NCBI GenBank assembly: GCA_016715115.1
Contig: JADKBM010000016.1
Span: 1,054,001 to 1,118,000 of the forward strand
Reading direction: 5' to 3'
Origin: Acidobacteriota bacterium
GTDB lineage: Bacteria > Acidobacteriota > Blastocatellia > Pyrinomonadales > Pyrinomonadaceae
Length of the DNA: 64,000 nt
Made by a program: the position numbers and the translations under genes. The first letter of the stretch is position 1, and every line of letters begins with the position of its first letter. The notes below the pieces were generated by a model. That model searched no databases, was not told the DNA's origin, and saw only the letters and a program-made list of their open reading frames with translations. Positions 1-9,018 of the stretch are shown here, piece by piece.

Positions 1-1149
1 GCCGGGTCTTCTGCAAATGGCGCATTCTTCGATTTTGCTCTTGTCCGATACAACGCCGACGGCAGCCTCGACCGTTCGTTCGGAACCGACGGAAAGGTCC
101 GGACACAAGTCGGTTTCGCCTTCTCGGCCGTTTTCGACATCGCGATCGATTACGATGGGTCGATCATCGCCGTCGGCGAGGCCTTCGGCGACGAAAAGGA
201 CGCGGCGATCGTCAGATATGATTCCAAGGGCCGGCTCGATCTGCGATTCGACAATGACGGAATCGTCCTTGCCGCGCTCGTTCCGGAAGCCAGTGATTCG
301 GCGCTTTCGGTGGCGATTCAGCCCGACGGGAAGATCGTTTTTTGCGGTTATTCAACTCCGTCGCCATCGTTAGCGGTCGCGTCGGAATTCGTGGTCGTGC
401 GTTTGAATCGAAACGGCGCCTACGACGCATCGTTCGACGGCGACGGGAAAGCTTTTCTCACTTTCGGGACCGAGAGCGAGTCTGCCGGCGAGGTCGTTCT
501 CCAATCCGATGGCAAGCTCATCATCAGCGGACGCTTCGGGCAGTTCGGCGGCAACGGCATTCTAATTCGTTTATTGTCGAGCGGTGCCCTCGACACGACG
601 TTTGCGACCGACGGAAGCAAGGAATTCAATAACGAGGCCGTTAACGGCCATACGGTTCAGCCGGATGGCAAGATTCTCGTCGCACGGCGTGGTGGAACAT
701 TCCCGGATTGGACCTATGGGATTTCGCGATTCACCAGTGACGGCGAAACTGACGCGGACTTCGGCAACGCCGGAACGGTAACTACAGCATTCGCCGGACC
801 GCTGGCGCTTCAGCCGGACGGCAAGATACTCAACGGTTCAACCGTCGGAAATTCATTTGCGATCTCGCGTTTCCTCGGCGATTCGCCGATCGCGCCGACG
901 GCCGACATTTGGGGTCAGGTCGTGGATTCGAACGATCGCCCGGTCCGCAACGCCCGCGTCACGATCGTGAATGCGCAAACCGGCGAAACGCGCATCGTCT
1001 CATCGAATCAGTTTGGCTATTTTCGGGGTCGGGGCCTGTTGACAAACGATATCTATCGGCTCCGAACGAATTCCAAGGCGAACTTGCTGCCTGAACTTTC
1101 TCTCCGCTTGTTTGCCGATGTCAACGGTTTGGTGGTTGCGGCATTTTAG
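1..1149 (+). CDS. Delta-60 repeat secreted protein, 5'-truncated by window edge
   Basis: The reading frame is open from base 1, so the true start lies outside the window. The visible 382 residues are tandem delta-60 (beta-propeller-like) repeats of about 50-60 residues, recognised by the recurring core Q-P-D-G-K-I and by Y-N-A-D-G-S-L-D-x-S-F-G type connectors. After roughly residue 300 the repeats stop. A carboxypeptidase-regulatory-like Ig fold follows (starting A-D-I-W-G-Q-V-V-D-S and continuing N-A-R-V-T-I-V), of the type used by Acidobacteriota surface proteins. Such proteins are usually exported and structural or adhesive. The exact role cannot be read from sequence. The next gene starts about 107 bases downstream. 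Confidence 0.85.
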   Translation, partial: AGSSANGAFFDFALVRYNADGSLDRSFGTDGKVRTQVGFAFSAVFDIAIDYDGSIIAVGEAFGDEKDAAIVRYDSKGRLDLRFDNDGIVLAALVPEASDSALSVAIQPDGKIVFCGYSTPSPSLAVASEFVVVRLNRNGAYDASFDGDGKAFLTFGTESESAGEVVLQSDGKLIISGRFGQFGGNGILIRLLSSGALDTTFATDGSKEFNNEAVNGHTVQPDGKILVARRGGTFPDWTYGISRFTSDGETDADFGNAGTVTTAFAGPLALQPDGKILNGSTVGNSFAISRFLGDSPIAPTADIWGQVVDSNDRPVRNARVTIVNAQTGETRIVSSNQFGYFRGRGLLTNDIYRLRTNSKANLLPELSLRLFADVNGLVVAAF

Positions 1150-1256
1150 AGTTTATTGACGATGCGGGAGCATCGGCAATCCGCGGTGCAGGTCAGACGC
1201 CGTCCGTCGGTTGCGGCGCTTGCCGTCGCAGCAGTTTCAACTATAATGTCTCTCCA

Positions 1257-2063
1257 ATGAATTATTTCAGGGCCGGACAATTCTTCGGGAAGACCGACAC
1301 GACCCGCATCATCGGAGGCGTGACGGCGACCGAGACCGAATACGATTACCGTTACGTCGACTGGCATCATCACGAAAACCCCTACTTCTCGTTTGTCGTC
1401 GCCGGCAATTGCCGCCACATCAACCGTCGGCGCTCGTATGATTGCTCGCCCGATTCGCTTTTGTTTCACAATTGCCATGAATCGCATCGCAACAGTCGAA
1501 CGGGCGGGATTTCAAAGGGATTCCAGATCGAACTAAGCCAGGATTGGTGCGGGCGGTATGAAATTCGGCTCGACCGGCTGGCGGATAGCGTTTTAATCGA
1601 TCGCCCTGACTCGCGAATTCTCTTCTACAACGTCCTCAAGGAGTTCAAATTCGGAGACAACGCATCGGCGACGACGATCGATTCGTTGCTTGTCCGGATA
1701 TTTGGCGCAATTGCTCCAAACGAAACGCGCGTTGACCGTTCGGTCCCGCGCTGGGTAGCGAAAATGGATGAGATTCTTCACGCGTTTCCGGAAAAGGAAT
1801 TCTCGCTGCTTGAGCTGGCGCGGGAACTGAACGTTCATTTCGCCCATATATCACGCGATTTCGGGCGCTATTTCGGATGTAATTTCAGCCGCTATGTCCG
1901 CAAGATCAAAGTTGAACGATCTCTCGGTTTGCTTCGCCGGAGCGAACTTTCGCTGATCGATATCGCATATATGTCTGGATTCTCCGACCAAAGCCACTTC
2001 ATCCGCTGCTTCCGCGAATTCAATGGTTTGACGCCAAAAGAGTTTCGACGGCTGCTCGCGTAA
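1257..2063 (+). CDS. AraC family transcriptional regulator
   Basis: A 268-residue protein with an N-terminal cupin-like effector region (W-H-H-H-E-N-P-Y-F-S-F-V near residue 37) and a C-terminal double helix-turn-helix. The second half has the AraC signature: S-L-L-E-L-A-R-E-L-N-V for the first HTH, then D-I-A-Y-M-S-G-F-S-D-Q-S-H-F-I-R-C-F-R-E for the second, ending in G-L-T-P-K-E-F-R-R. Length and architecture are normal for a one-component activator that senses a small ligand through the cupin. No partner gene indicates the ligand. The next gene starts 64 bases downstream on the same strand, so it could be a target, but this is only positional. Confidence 0.9.
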   Translation: MNYFRAGQFFGKTDTTRIIGGVTATETEYDYRYVDWHHHENPYFSFVVAGNCRHINRRRSYDCSPDSLLFHNCHESHRNSRTGGISKGFQIELSQDWCGRYEIRLDRLADSVLIDRPDSRILFYNVLKEFKFGDNASATTIDSLLVRIFGAIAPNETRVDRSVPRWVAKMDEILHAFPEKEFSLLELARELNVHFAHISRDFGRYFGCNFSRYVRKIKVERSLGLLRRSELSLIDIAYMSGFSDQSHFIRCFREFNGLTPKEFRRLLA

Positions 2064-2127
2064 GATTCCCGCGTTTCACGCAAAATTCATTCTATAACTC
2101 GAAATCCAGCTCATATATCGTGGTTGT

Positions 2128-2589
2128 ATGCCGGCGATCAAACCAAGAGTTATCGAATTTCGGAACGTTGAATTCGTCGATGGGCAACCGATCAAACTAT
2201 ATGCGTTGACGCATCGCGCCGTCTTCGGATCTGAAGAGACATTCGCTTCGGCCCTCAAGCAACTTCCCGATTGGCTGAACCTCGCGGCGGCGATCGAAGC
2301 CGAACCGTCGCGGGCCGGATTCCTGATCGTTCACGAAGGGCACGACGGCGTTTGGACGCTGCTAAACCGCTGGCTCGACGGCGAGATGCTGCACAGCGTC
2401 ACTTTTTTTTCCGATCACGAACGCCCGGGTGAATTTCGGCGGCTGGCCGTCGGATCGATGGCTTGTGTCTGGGAACTTGATTTGATCATCGCCGAACGCC
2501 GCTTTTGGATCGAAGAATTTCTGCAAAACGCCGAGGCTTCAAGTCTCGAAGAGTATCTCCGCAGAGGTAAGACAGGCTTGACCGACTGA
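2128..2589 (+). CDS. Hypothetical protein, 153 aa
   Basis: No family recognised. The protein is soluble, with no signal peptide or membrane segment, and has a balanced charged composition with Trp-containing stretches (D-G-V-W-T-L-L-N-R-W; A-C-V-W-E-L-D). It is followed two bases later by a GNAT acetyltransferase, a DinB protein and an M1-like protein on the same strand with overlaps, so it probably heads a four-gene transcript. Codon use resembles its neighbours, which supports a real gene. Confidence 0.7.
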   Translation: MPAIKPRVIEFRNVEFVDGQPIKLYALTHRAVFGSEETFASALKQLPDWLNLAAAIEAEPSRAGFLIVHEGHDGVWTLLNRWLDGEMLHSVTFFSDHERPGEFRRLAVGSMACVWELDLIIAERRFWIEEFLQNAEASSLEEYLRRGKTGLTD

Positions 2590-2591
2590 CA

Positions 2592-3077
2592 ATGAATCAC
2601 CGAATCAGAAAAGCGGAAATTCAGGACCTTCAAGACCTCGCCGTACTCCTTGCGGAACACGCGGCGTTCGAGGGTTCGGTGATCGAAATGACAGGTAAAT
2701 CCGACTGCTTGCGCGCGGCGTTGTTTGGCGAAACGAGGCGAATTGAGTGTTTGGTCGTGGTTGACGAACGCGACGCGCTTCTGGGTTATGCGACTTTCGG
2801 GAAACAGTTCTCAACCTGGGACGCAGCCGAATATATGCACCTCGACTGCCTGTTTCTACGGCCAAAAGCACGAAACGCCGGAATCGGTAAACGTCTGTTG
2901 CGCCGAGTCGCTCAACGTGCCCGGGAAGAAGATTGCTTCGAAATGCAGTGGCAAACGCCCGTGTCGAATGTTCTCGGCTTGAAGTTCTATTTGCGCCTCG
3001 GCGCTACGAAAAAAGACAAATTTCGCCTCTTCGCCGATCGCGAAACGATCGACGAACTGGCCTCGGAGGAAAAATGA
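2592..3077 (+). CDS. GNAT family N-acetyltransferase
   Basis: A 161-residue single-domain GNAT. The acetyl-CoA pyrophosphate loop is seen as R-P-K-A-R-N-A-G-I-G-K-R-L-L around residues 94-107, preceded by the beta4 strand (Y-M-H-L-D-C-L-F-L) and followed by the C-terminal N-V-L-G-L-K-F-Y-L-R-L-G-A motif. The overall pattern is closest to the diamine/polyamine acetyltransferase branch, but substrate cannot be assigned. The stop codon overlaps the start of the next gene (ATGA), indicating translational coupling. Confidence 0.88.
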   Translation: MNHRIRKAEIQDLQDLAVLLAEHAAFEGSVIEMTGKSDCLRAALFGETRRIECLVVVDERDALLGYATFGKQFSTWDAAEYMHLDCLFLRPKARNAGIGKRLLRRVAQRAREEDCFEMQWQTPVSNVLGLKFYLRLGATKKDKFRLFADRETIDELASEEK

Positions 3078-3598
3078 AAAGATCGGACATCAAACAGCCG
3101 CCCTGTTATTTTGACAAATACATCGACCTCGTTCCCGACGTCGAGCTGGCCGACGCGTTTCGCGCCAGTCTCGATGAACTCGACGGAGTTGACGTCGCCG
3201 CGCTCGATCGGGTCGGTGACAACGTTTACGCTCCCGGGAAATGGACGGTGAAGGACATTCTTCAGCATTTGATCGACGCTGAACACGTCCTCTCTTATCG
3301 CGCGCTCCGAATCGGCCGCAACGACAAGCTGCCGTACACCGGTTTCGACGAAGCCGAAATGGCCGCCAATGTCAGCACGGCAAATCGGACCGTGGCTGAC
3401 ATCCTCGACGATCTTCGAATCGTTCGAAAATCGACCGCCGCGATGTTCGCGACTTTCACCGACGAAGCGGTACAACGTTTCACGGTTGTCAACGACCGCC
3501 AAATGTCGGCGCTGGCGTTTGGCTTCTCGATCATTGGGCATCAGAAATACCACCTGGAAATCATCCGCGAAATGTATGTTCCGTTGGATCAAATGTGA
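3074..3598 (+). CDS. DinB family (DinB_2) protein
   Basis: The chosen start at 3074 overlaps the GNAT stop and gives 174 residues, normal for DinB_2 four-helix bundles. The three metal-site histidine regions are visible: L-Q-H-L-I-D-A-E-H near residue 60 and the C-terminal I-G-H-Q-K-Y-H-L-E-I-I. Family members are metal-binding helical proteins, some of them thiol-dependent transferases or hydrolases. The substrate is unknown. An upstream in-frame start at 2933 would lie inside the GNAT gene and is rejected. The C-terminal M-stop overlaps the start of the following M1-like gene. Confidence 0.85.
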   Translation: MKRSDIKQPPCYFDKYIDLVPDVELADAFRASLDELDGVDVAALDRVGDNVYAPGKWTVKDILQHLIDAEHVLSYRALRIGRNDKLPYTGFDEAEMAANVSTANRTVADILDDLRIVRKSTAAMFATFTDEAVQRFTVVNDRQMSALAFGFSIIGHQKYHLEIIREMYVPLDQM

Positions 3599-6165
3599 GT
3601 CTTATGAGTTTTACAAAATCCCTCGGAATTCTCTTCTTGATGTTGACGGCGTTCGCGCAGTTTTCGTCAAGCGAATCGCGATGGTCTCGATTGAGAAGTT
3701 GCGACATTCAACACGTCGCGCTTGATCTTCGATTCGATTGGACGACAAAACAGGTCTTCGGAACGGCCTCGATCACTGCCAAACCGTTCGCCGCAACGGA
3801 CAAGATCGCTCTCGACGCCGCCTTCCTGACGATCAGCTCGATCAAATCGACAAGCGGCGTGAACCTTGGCTTCGAATACCTTGGCGGCGACGCAGACGAC
3901 AATCTGAAAATCACGCTCGAACGGGTTTACAAGCCGGGTGAGAAGTTGACGATCAGGATCGAATATCGTTCAAATTTCGTTAATCAGCCAGATCCGAACA
4001 GCCTCGCGGGCAGCAACGGCAAAGGGTTGCGATGGTCGGCTCCAACATCGAACGATCCGCTCAAACCACGCGAGATCTGGTCGATGGGTGATCCGGAATC
4101 GAACCGCTACTGGTTTCCGTCGTTTGACGCGCCCGGAGATCTGCGAACGACGGAAATCTCGGCCACGGTCGATCGCGGACTGACGGCAGTTTCGAACGGG
4201 CGGCTAATTGCGAACACCGAGAATCGCGACGGAACACGAACGTTCCGCTATCGGGCCGAACGACCGTACCCGAACCATCTGACGTCATTGGTTGTCGGCG
4301 AATTCGTCGATTTCCGACAAAACCTCGGCGAAATAGAACTTCACAACTTCGGGTATCCGAGTGAGTTGAAATCAATTGAGGCGACCGTGGAGCGATTGCC
4401 CGATATGATGCGGTTTTTCGGCGAACTTACCGGCACGAGATATCCGTATCAGCGGTATTCGCAGGTTTTCGTCCAGGATATCGGCTCATTTTCGGGCAAC
4501 AACACGGTCTCGACGATCACCGAAAATATGGTCGACGATTTTTCGACGCACGCCGACTTTTTCTATCTCTGGGATCTCACCGAGGCCGAGGCGTTGGCGC
4601 AGCAGTGGTTCGGCAATTATGTGTCGGCGCGTGACTGGAGCCACGTTTGGCTCGACAAGTCGTTCGCGCATCACCTCAATGGGCTCTATAACGAACACCG
4701 AAACGGCCGCGACGAATTCCTGCTCTGGCAGCACGGGTTCGATCACGGAGTTTATCTGAACGACTGGAATTCGGGCATCCGACGACCGATCGTGACGACT
4801 GATTACAGCGACGCCGCGACGTTCACCGGCGATAACTACTCGACAATCCGTGGGGCACTCGTTCTTCAAATGCTGCGCAAACAGATCGGCGAAAGCGCCT
4901 GGACACGCGCGATCCGGGCGTTTGTGAGAAAAAACGCCGGACGGCCGGTCGTGACGGAAGACTTGCAGACTGCGGTCGAGGATGTCACCGGAAGACCGAT
5001 CGATTGGTTTTTCGACCAGTGGATCTACAAGATGGGGCATCCGATCTTCGAGATCACGAGCACGTACGACGAAACTTTGAAAGTGCTCACGCTTCGGGTG
5101 CTCCAGACCCAAAAGACCGACGCCGGCGACCGGCGGCCGCAAGCTGAATTCTTCCGCGGCGCGGTCGAAATCGAGATAGACGACCGGGTCGAGCGCGTTG
5201 AGATAGAGGCGAAAGCCGAGAACGTCTTCAGATTCCAGCGCAGCGCCCGTCCAAGGCTTGTAAACTTTGACTTTGAAAGCACTTGGATCAAGGAAGTGAA
5301 GTTCGAACGGTCGCTCGACGAGACGCTGTATCTCGCCGAAAACTCGCGGGACGCACTCGCCCGTAACTCGGCGATACTCGACGCAGTCGCGCAAGCGCGG
5401 GCCGAGAACGCGACCGACGGCGACAAGGTCCGCGTCCGCGTCGTTCTCGATCGGATCATCCGCGGAAAGTCGCACTGGCGGCTTCGTATGGCCGCGGTTT
5501 CGAATCTGCAAACTTTGATCGGAATTCCGGACGCATCTGCGGTTGAGACTCTTCTTCAAGTCGTCCGTAACGATCGCTCGTGGCTCAAGGCAACCGCCAT
5601 CGGCTTTCTCGGGCTCGCCCGCGACCAGAAATTCGATTCGATCTACATCGCAGGACTGAACGATGTCAGCGAACGGGTTGCGGCGGCGGCGGCAACCGCG
5701 CTCGGAAGATCGAAAAGCCCCAAGGCGCTCGACGCGTTGTTGAGGTTCGCCGAAAAGCCGTCAATGAAAAGCCAAAGCCTTCTCGGTGCGCTTGCCGGAC
5801 TTCGCGAACTCGGCGATCCGCGCGGCGCCGGCGCTGCGCGGCGTTGGCTTGAAGATCTCAAGTTGCCCCGATGGCGCCTGCCGACACCGCCCGTTTGGGA
5901 TTATCGTGTTTCAGCCGTCGATACGATCGTCGCGCTCGGGAAGGGCGCAGAGATCTATCCGCTTTTGTTTGAACGGTTTACAACGTCCATAACGGAAGAC
6001 GACGTCAATGGGATCTTCAACAACGCGCTGCTGATCTCGAAAACCGGCGATCCGCGCGGGCAGGCGGTTTTCGATCAACTCAAGCTAAAATACGGCAACG
6101 ACGAAAACGCGCTAAAGGCGATCGCCCAACTGGAAATCGATTTCAAATCAAGAGCGTCGGGGTGA
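3595..6165 (+). CDS. M1 aminopeptidase-like protein with lost zinc motif and C-terminal HEAT repeats
   Basis: An 856-residue exported protein (hydrophobic leader at residues 10-22) with the M1 fold: N-terminal saddle (residues 35-240), central gluzincin-like region (260-480) and a C-terminal alpha-solenoid/HEAT section (about 590-856). The catalytic positions are replaced. HEXXH reads E-A-L-A-Q at 332-336, just before the conserved Q-W-F-G-N. The third zinc ligand, Glu of W-L-N-E-G-F-A, is Lys355. The GXMEN substrate loop reads T-I-T-E-N. It should therefore be a non-catalytic homolog. Start is GTG 3595 (four-base overlap with the DinB stop) or ATG 3604; the first is given. Confidence 0.85.
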   Translation: MSLMSFTKSLGILFLMLTAFAQFSSSESRWSRLRSCDIQHVALDLRFDWTTKQVFGTASITAKPFAATDKIALDAAFLTISSIKSTSGVNLGFEYLGGDADDNLKITLERVYKPGEKLTIRIEYRSNFVNQPDPNSLAGSNGKGLRWSAPTSNDPLKPREIWSMGDPESNRYWFPSFDAPGDLRTTEISATVDRGLTAVSNGRLIANTENRDGTRTFRYRAERPYPNHLTSLVVGEFVDFRQNLGEIELHNFGYPSELKSIEATVERLPDMMRFFGELTGTRYPYQRYSQVFVQDIGSFSGNNTVSTITENMVDDFSTHADFFYLWDLTEAEALAQQWFGNYVSARDWSHVWLDKSFAHHLNGLYNEHRNGRDEFLLWQHGFDHGVYLNDWNSGIRRPIVTTDYSDAATFTGDNYSTIRGALVLQMLRKQIGESAWTRAIRAFVRKNAGRPVVTEDLQTAVEDVTGRPIDWFFDQWIYKMGHPIFEITSTYDETLKVLTLRVLQTQKTDAGDRRPQAEFFRGAVEIEIDDRVERVEIEAKAENVFRFQRSARPRLVNFDFESTWIKEVKFERSLDETLYLAENSRDALARNSAILDAVAQARAENATDGDKVRVRVVLDRIIRGKSHWRLRMAAVSNLQTLIGIPDASAVETLLQVVRNDRSWLKATAIGFLGLARDQKFDSIYIAGLNDVSERVAAAAATALGRSKSPKALDALLRFAEKPSMKSQSLLGALAGLRELGDPRGAGAARRWLEDLKLPRWRLPTPPVWDYRVSAVDTIVALGKGAEIYPLLFERFTTSITEDDVNGIFNNALLISKTGDPRGQAVFDQLKLKYGNDENALKAIAQLEIDFKSRASG

Positions 6166-6168
6166 AAA

Positions 6169-6399
6169 ATGCTTGAGATCAGACAAATCTGTGAAAACTG
6201 TGGGACGGATCTGCCGAATGAATCGGCGAAGGCGATGATCTGTTCGTTCGAATGCACCTTCTGCCTGGAATGCGTCGAACGAGTTCTTCTCAATGTCTGT
6301 CCGAATTGCGGCGGCGGACTCGAGAAACGACCGATTCGCCCCACGTCGATGCTTGAAAAATTTCCGCCGAAGGCCGAACTGTCGCCCCGACCGGTCTGA
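6169..6399 (+). CDS. DUF1272 zinc-binding protein
   Basis: A 76-residue protein matching DUF1272 closely: an N-terminal M-L-E-I-R-Q-I-C-E-N-C-G, a central I-C-S-F-E-C-T-F-C-x2-C and a final V-C-P-N-C-G-G motif. Eight cysteines form paired CxxC knuckles, so it probably binds one or two zinc ions. Function of the family is unknown. It begins three bases after the M1-like stop and is probably co-transcribed with it. It is convergent with the M28 peptidase gene. Confidence 0.88.
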   Translation: MLEIRQICENCGTDLPNESAKAMICSFECTFCLECVERVLLNVCPNCGGGLEKRPIRPTSMLEKFPPKAELSPRPV

Positions 6400-6441
6400 G
6401 CTGGAGGCCATCTACCAGTCGCGGTCGATCACCCGAAATCG

Positions 6442-7824
6442 CTACGGTTTCTTGCCTTCGTTCCAGGTCGGTCTGAAATCCGAATTCACGAGCCATTCGA
6501 TGGGTTTGACCATCGAGTTTATCGAGCGCGTCATATGCACGAAATCGATCGTCTCGATCTCGTCGCTCGCCTGATGATAGTCTTTGTGCAATCCGAAGCT
6601 CGAAACGGTGTGGGCGATGATTCCCTGTCGTGCCAGCGTGTAGTTGTCTGAACGCTGGAAGAAATTCTCCGCCGGATGCGGATCGGCGACGAGATTTGCG
6701 CCCTGTTTCGCGAGTTCCGGGCCGAGATTTGAGCGGTCATATCCGGTCAACCAGAGCTCTTCCGGCTTCACTTTCGAATCGGGACGTCCGATCATTTCAA
6801 ACTGCAGATTGGCGACGAGGTTTTCTTTCGGAAAAGCAAGGTTGTCGGCAAAATAGCGCGAACCGTATCCGCCCGCTTCCTCGCTGCCGTAAAACGCGAC
6901 GAAGACCGTTCGTTTCGGTTTCGGACCGCCCGCGAGCGCCCGCGCCAGTTCGATGACGGCGACGCAACCCGAGGCATCGTCGTCGGCGCCGTTGAATATC
7001 TTGTCCGGCCCGGGCGCGTTTTCGCGGATGCCGAGATGATCGAGATGCGCGCTCAGAAGAATCACTTCGGACGAGAGTTTCGGATCGGTTCCCAAGATCT
7101 TGCCGACCGCATTCCAGGTCTGTTGATTTTGCGGCGGCGCGAGTTCGCCCTTTAGTTCGATCTTGGTGCCATCGGCGAGCGCGGCGATTTTCGCGGCTTC
7201 CTCTTTGCTGACAACAATCAGCGCGGCGGACGAATCCCGGGCCCCGCCGATCGTCGTCCAAGACGGTTTGCGCGAGGCAAATCGCGACCAATTAGCTCGC
7301 CACTGCGGCGTTTCTTCGACGATCACCGCCGCGGCGCCGCTCGACATCAAAGTCTGCAACGCCTGATTCGGGATCGGCGCGGCGCCTTGCGGGACAAAAA
7401 CATACGCGCCGGCGTTCGGTTTGCCGCCTTCGGTCAATTTTTGAAGAATACCGGCGGGTACCGGTCCGCCGATGCGAAGAAGTACCATTTGATTGCCGTG
7501 TTCGAGTACAGAATCTTTGAACGCGAGCGTCGGGTTCCCGGCGAACGAGTTTCGAACGATGTTTACTGTCTGAATAAATGTCGGTTTGCCCGAAACATCG
7601 TTTTCACCGGCCGGAAGAATGCCGAACTGCATCATCATCGAACCGAAATACGTCGCCGCGATCCGTTCGAATTCTGTTCCGCTGCCGCGCCCCTGGAGCG
7701 GGTCGCCGGCCAGGAAATCCATATGCGCGCGGACGTTGCGCTCGAGGATCGGTTCGGATTTTTGTGCGATCGCGACCGTCGCCGCGAGAATAAGCAAAAG
7801 AACGATCAGTTTAAGTTTTTTCAT
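6442..7824 (-). CDS. M28 family zinc metallopeptidase, exported
   Basis: A 460-residue protein with a signal peptide (L-K-L-I-V-L-L-L-I-L-A-A-T-V-A-I-A-Q). A PA-like insert lies around residues 130-230, followed by the M28 co-catalytic zinc domain. Ligands are visible as S-A-H-L-D-H, N-G-A-D-D-D-A-S-G, G-S-E-E-A-G-G-Y-G-S, Q-F-E-M-I-G-R-P-D and the terminal D-Y-H-Q-A-S-D-E. The active site therefore looks intact, in contrast to the dead M1 homolog next door. Predicted periplasmic or secreted aminopeptidase/carboxypeptidase. ATG 7824 is preferred over GTG 7830 because it directly precedes the K-K signal n-region. Confidence 0.9.
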   Translation of the reverse strand: MKKLKLIVLLLILAATVAIAQKSEPILERNVRAHMDFLAGDPLQGRGSGTEFERIAATYFGSMMMQFGILPAGENDVSGKPTFIQTVNIVRNSFAGNPTLAFKDSVLEHGNQMVLLRIGGPVPAGILQKLTEGGKPNAGAYVFVPQGAAPIPNQALQTLMSSGAAAVIVEETPQWRANWSRFASRKPSWTTIGGARDSSAALIVVSKEEAAKIAALADGTKIELKGELAPPQNQQTWNAVGKILGTDPKLSSEVILLSAHLDHLGIRENAPGPDKIFNGADDDASGCVAVIELARALAGGPKPKRTVFVAFYGSEEAGGYGSRYFADNLAFPKENLVANLQFEMIGRPDSKVKPEELWLTGYDRSNLGPELAKQGANLVADPHPAENFFQRSDNYTLARQGIIAHTVSSFGLHKDYHQASDEIETIDFVHMTRSINSMVKPIEWLVNSDFRPTWNEGKKP

Positions 7825-7964
7825 AGTCACGGGTTCGCCAACGTAGGATTGAATACCGAGAATATACTCTGCCCGAGAATTACCGCGAATTCTACCCGCG
7901 AACTCGCGATTTCTGCGAAAGGAGTCGCGTAGCGTCCGATCCCCGTTGATTTGCGAGGCTCACT

Positions 7965-8777
7965 TTATGCCGTATTGTTTTGTAATCCTTCGAGAGGTTT
8001 CGACAGGATGGCGCAAACCATCTCGAGTATCGTCGGACCCCGACTGCCGATGTACGGCAATGCGGAACCGGTCGGATCGAGAACGTAGATGTCCTCGGTC
8101 GCGGCGGCCGAGTACGTGTAGTGCCCGATCCCGTTGCCCTGGGCGCCGGCCGCCGGAATCGGCGACACGCGTCCGAGAATGCCGCGAAGCATCGCAAATC
8201 CCGCGCCGGCGAATGACACAGGAGTCGGCGCTCCCGCCTCGCTCTTGAGGAACGAATAAGCCGTCTCGAGTTCCGCGTCGATCGCGTTGTTTGCGCCCAC
8301 GCTGCAGAAGATCGCGACCTCGTTCAGGTTCGCGCCGGCGTCGTAGATCTGGCCGACCGCGCGGCGAAGAACCGTCAGATACGTGTCGCTCGATTTGTTG
8401 ATCGAGTAGCCAGCGCCCTTCAGCTGCTGACGGAAGCCGTCAAAACCGAGCGCGTTCGTCAATCCGTCCTCGTCGTCGAGCGTCTTTGCGGCGACGGTCT
8501 CGTTGCCCTGAAAGATCTGACCCTGAATCAGGTTCGCGATCGCCGTCAGCGCACCGGTTACTTCCGGTTGGCCGTTGGTGCCGAAGAAGTTCATTCCCGA
8601 CTGGCGGGAAGCCATCATCGCCTTCAGCCCGATCTGGCGCTGCGCGGCCGCGACCGCGATGTTCGTCGACTGGACCGTAGGAGTTACGCGTTCACGCGTG
8701 ACGTCCCGATAAGTGATCGAACACATGTCGCTTCCTGCGAACGTTTTGATCACGGCCGAACCAAAATCCAAAATCAT
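7965..8777 (-). CDS. Uncharacterised protein, probably 5'-truncated
   Basis: A 270-residue open frame without a recognised family. It has a coherent composition (Ala/Gly rich, few charged clusters), with segments such as F-Q-G-N-E-T-V-A, L-G-F-D-G-F-R-Q-Q-L-K-G and Q-I-Y-D-A-G-A-N-L-N-E-V. The layout loosely resembles phage coat or major capsid proteins, but this is speculation. The first residues (M-I-L-D-F-G) are encoded by a heptad repeat tract at 8763-8790, so the natural N-terminus has probably been lost. An internal Met (start 8726) is the next option. Confidence 0.5.
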   Translation of the reverse strand: MILDFGSAVIKTFAGSDMCSITYRDVTRERVTPTVQSTNIAVAAAQRQIGLKAMMASRQSGMNFFGTNGQPEVTGALTAIANLIQGQIFQGNETVAAKTLDDEDGLTNALGFDGFRQQLKGAGYSINKSSDTYLTVLRRAVGQIYDAGANLNEVAIFCSVGANNAIDAELETAYSFLKSEAGAPTPVSFAGAGFAMLRGILGRVSPIPAAGAQGNGIGHYTYSAAATEDIYVLDPTGSALPYIGSRGPTILEMVCAILSKPLEGLQNNTA

Positions 8778-8790
8778 AAATCGAAAATGC
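8763..8790. repeat. Short heptad tract (AAAATCC-type, 4 units)
   Basis: Four consecutive seven-base units, AAAATCC, AAAATCA, TAAATCG and AAAATGC. The tract supplies the start codon and first codons of the leftward frame ending at 7965. A near-copy lies at 9856-9883 in the same orientation, at the 5' edge of another truncated gene. Confidence 0.7.
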
Positions 8791-8875
8791 GCTGTTCTTC
8801 TCGAACGCCTTCAATACAGAGTCCGAAAGGAACTTGAATTTGATCTCGGCTTCGTCGTTTTTATGATCTTTATGC

Positions 8876-8912
8876 AAAATGCTCATCGGATTTCAACTCC
8901 GATGAGCATTTT
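8876..8912. terminator. Perfect 15-bp hairpin, bidirectional terminator-like
   Basis: Arms at 8876-8890 (AAAATGCTCATCGGA) and 8898-8912 (TCCGATGAGCATTTT) are exact reverse complements around a 7-base loop. The A-run and T-run give a U-tract in both transcription directions. It lies between the truncated gene ending at 7965 and the small gene ending at 9019, so it probably ends leftward transcription from the RHS/9.4-kb unit. Confidence 0.7.
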
Positions 8913-9018
8913 AGTACTTGAAATTTGGTTATTGTTCGCTGCTCGACAGCTAGTCCATGACCCGATGAATCAGTCGTACCGAGTCGCTGCTCGATGACGG
9001 CGAGTATAATTCCAAGGT

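Noticed and set aside
4486..5559. 357-codon minus-strand frame
   Set aside because: Antisense of the M1-like gene with no recognisable family.
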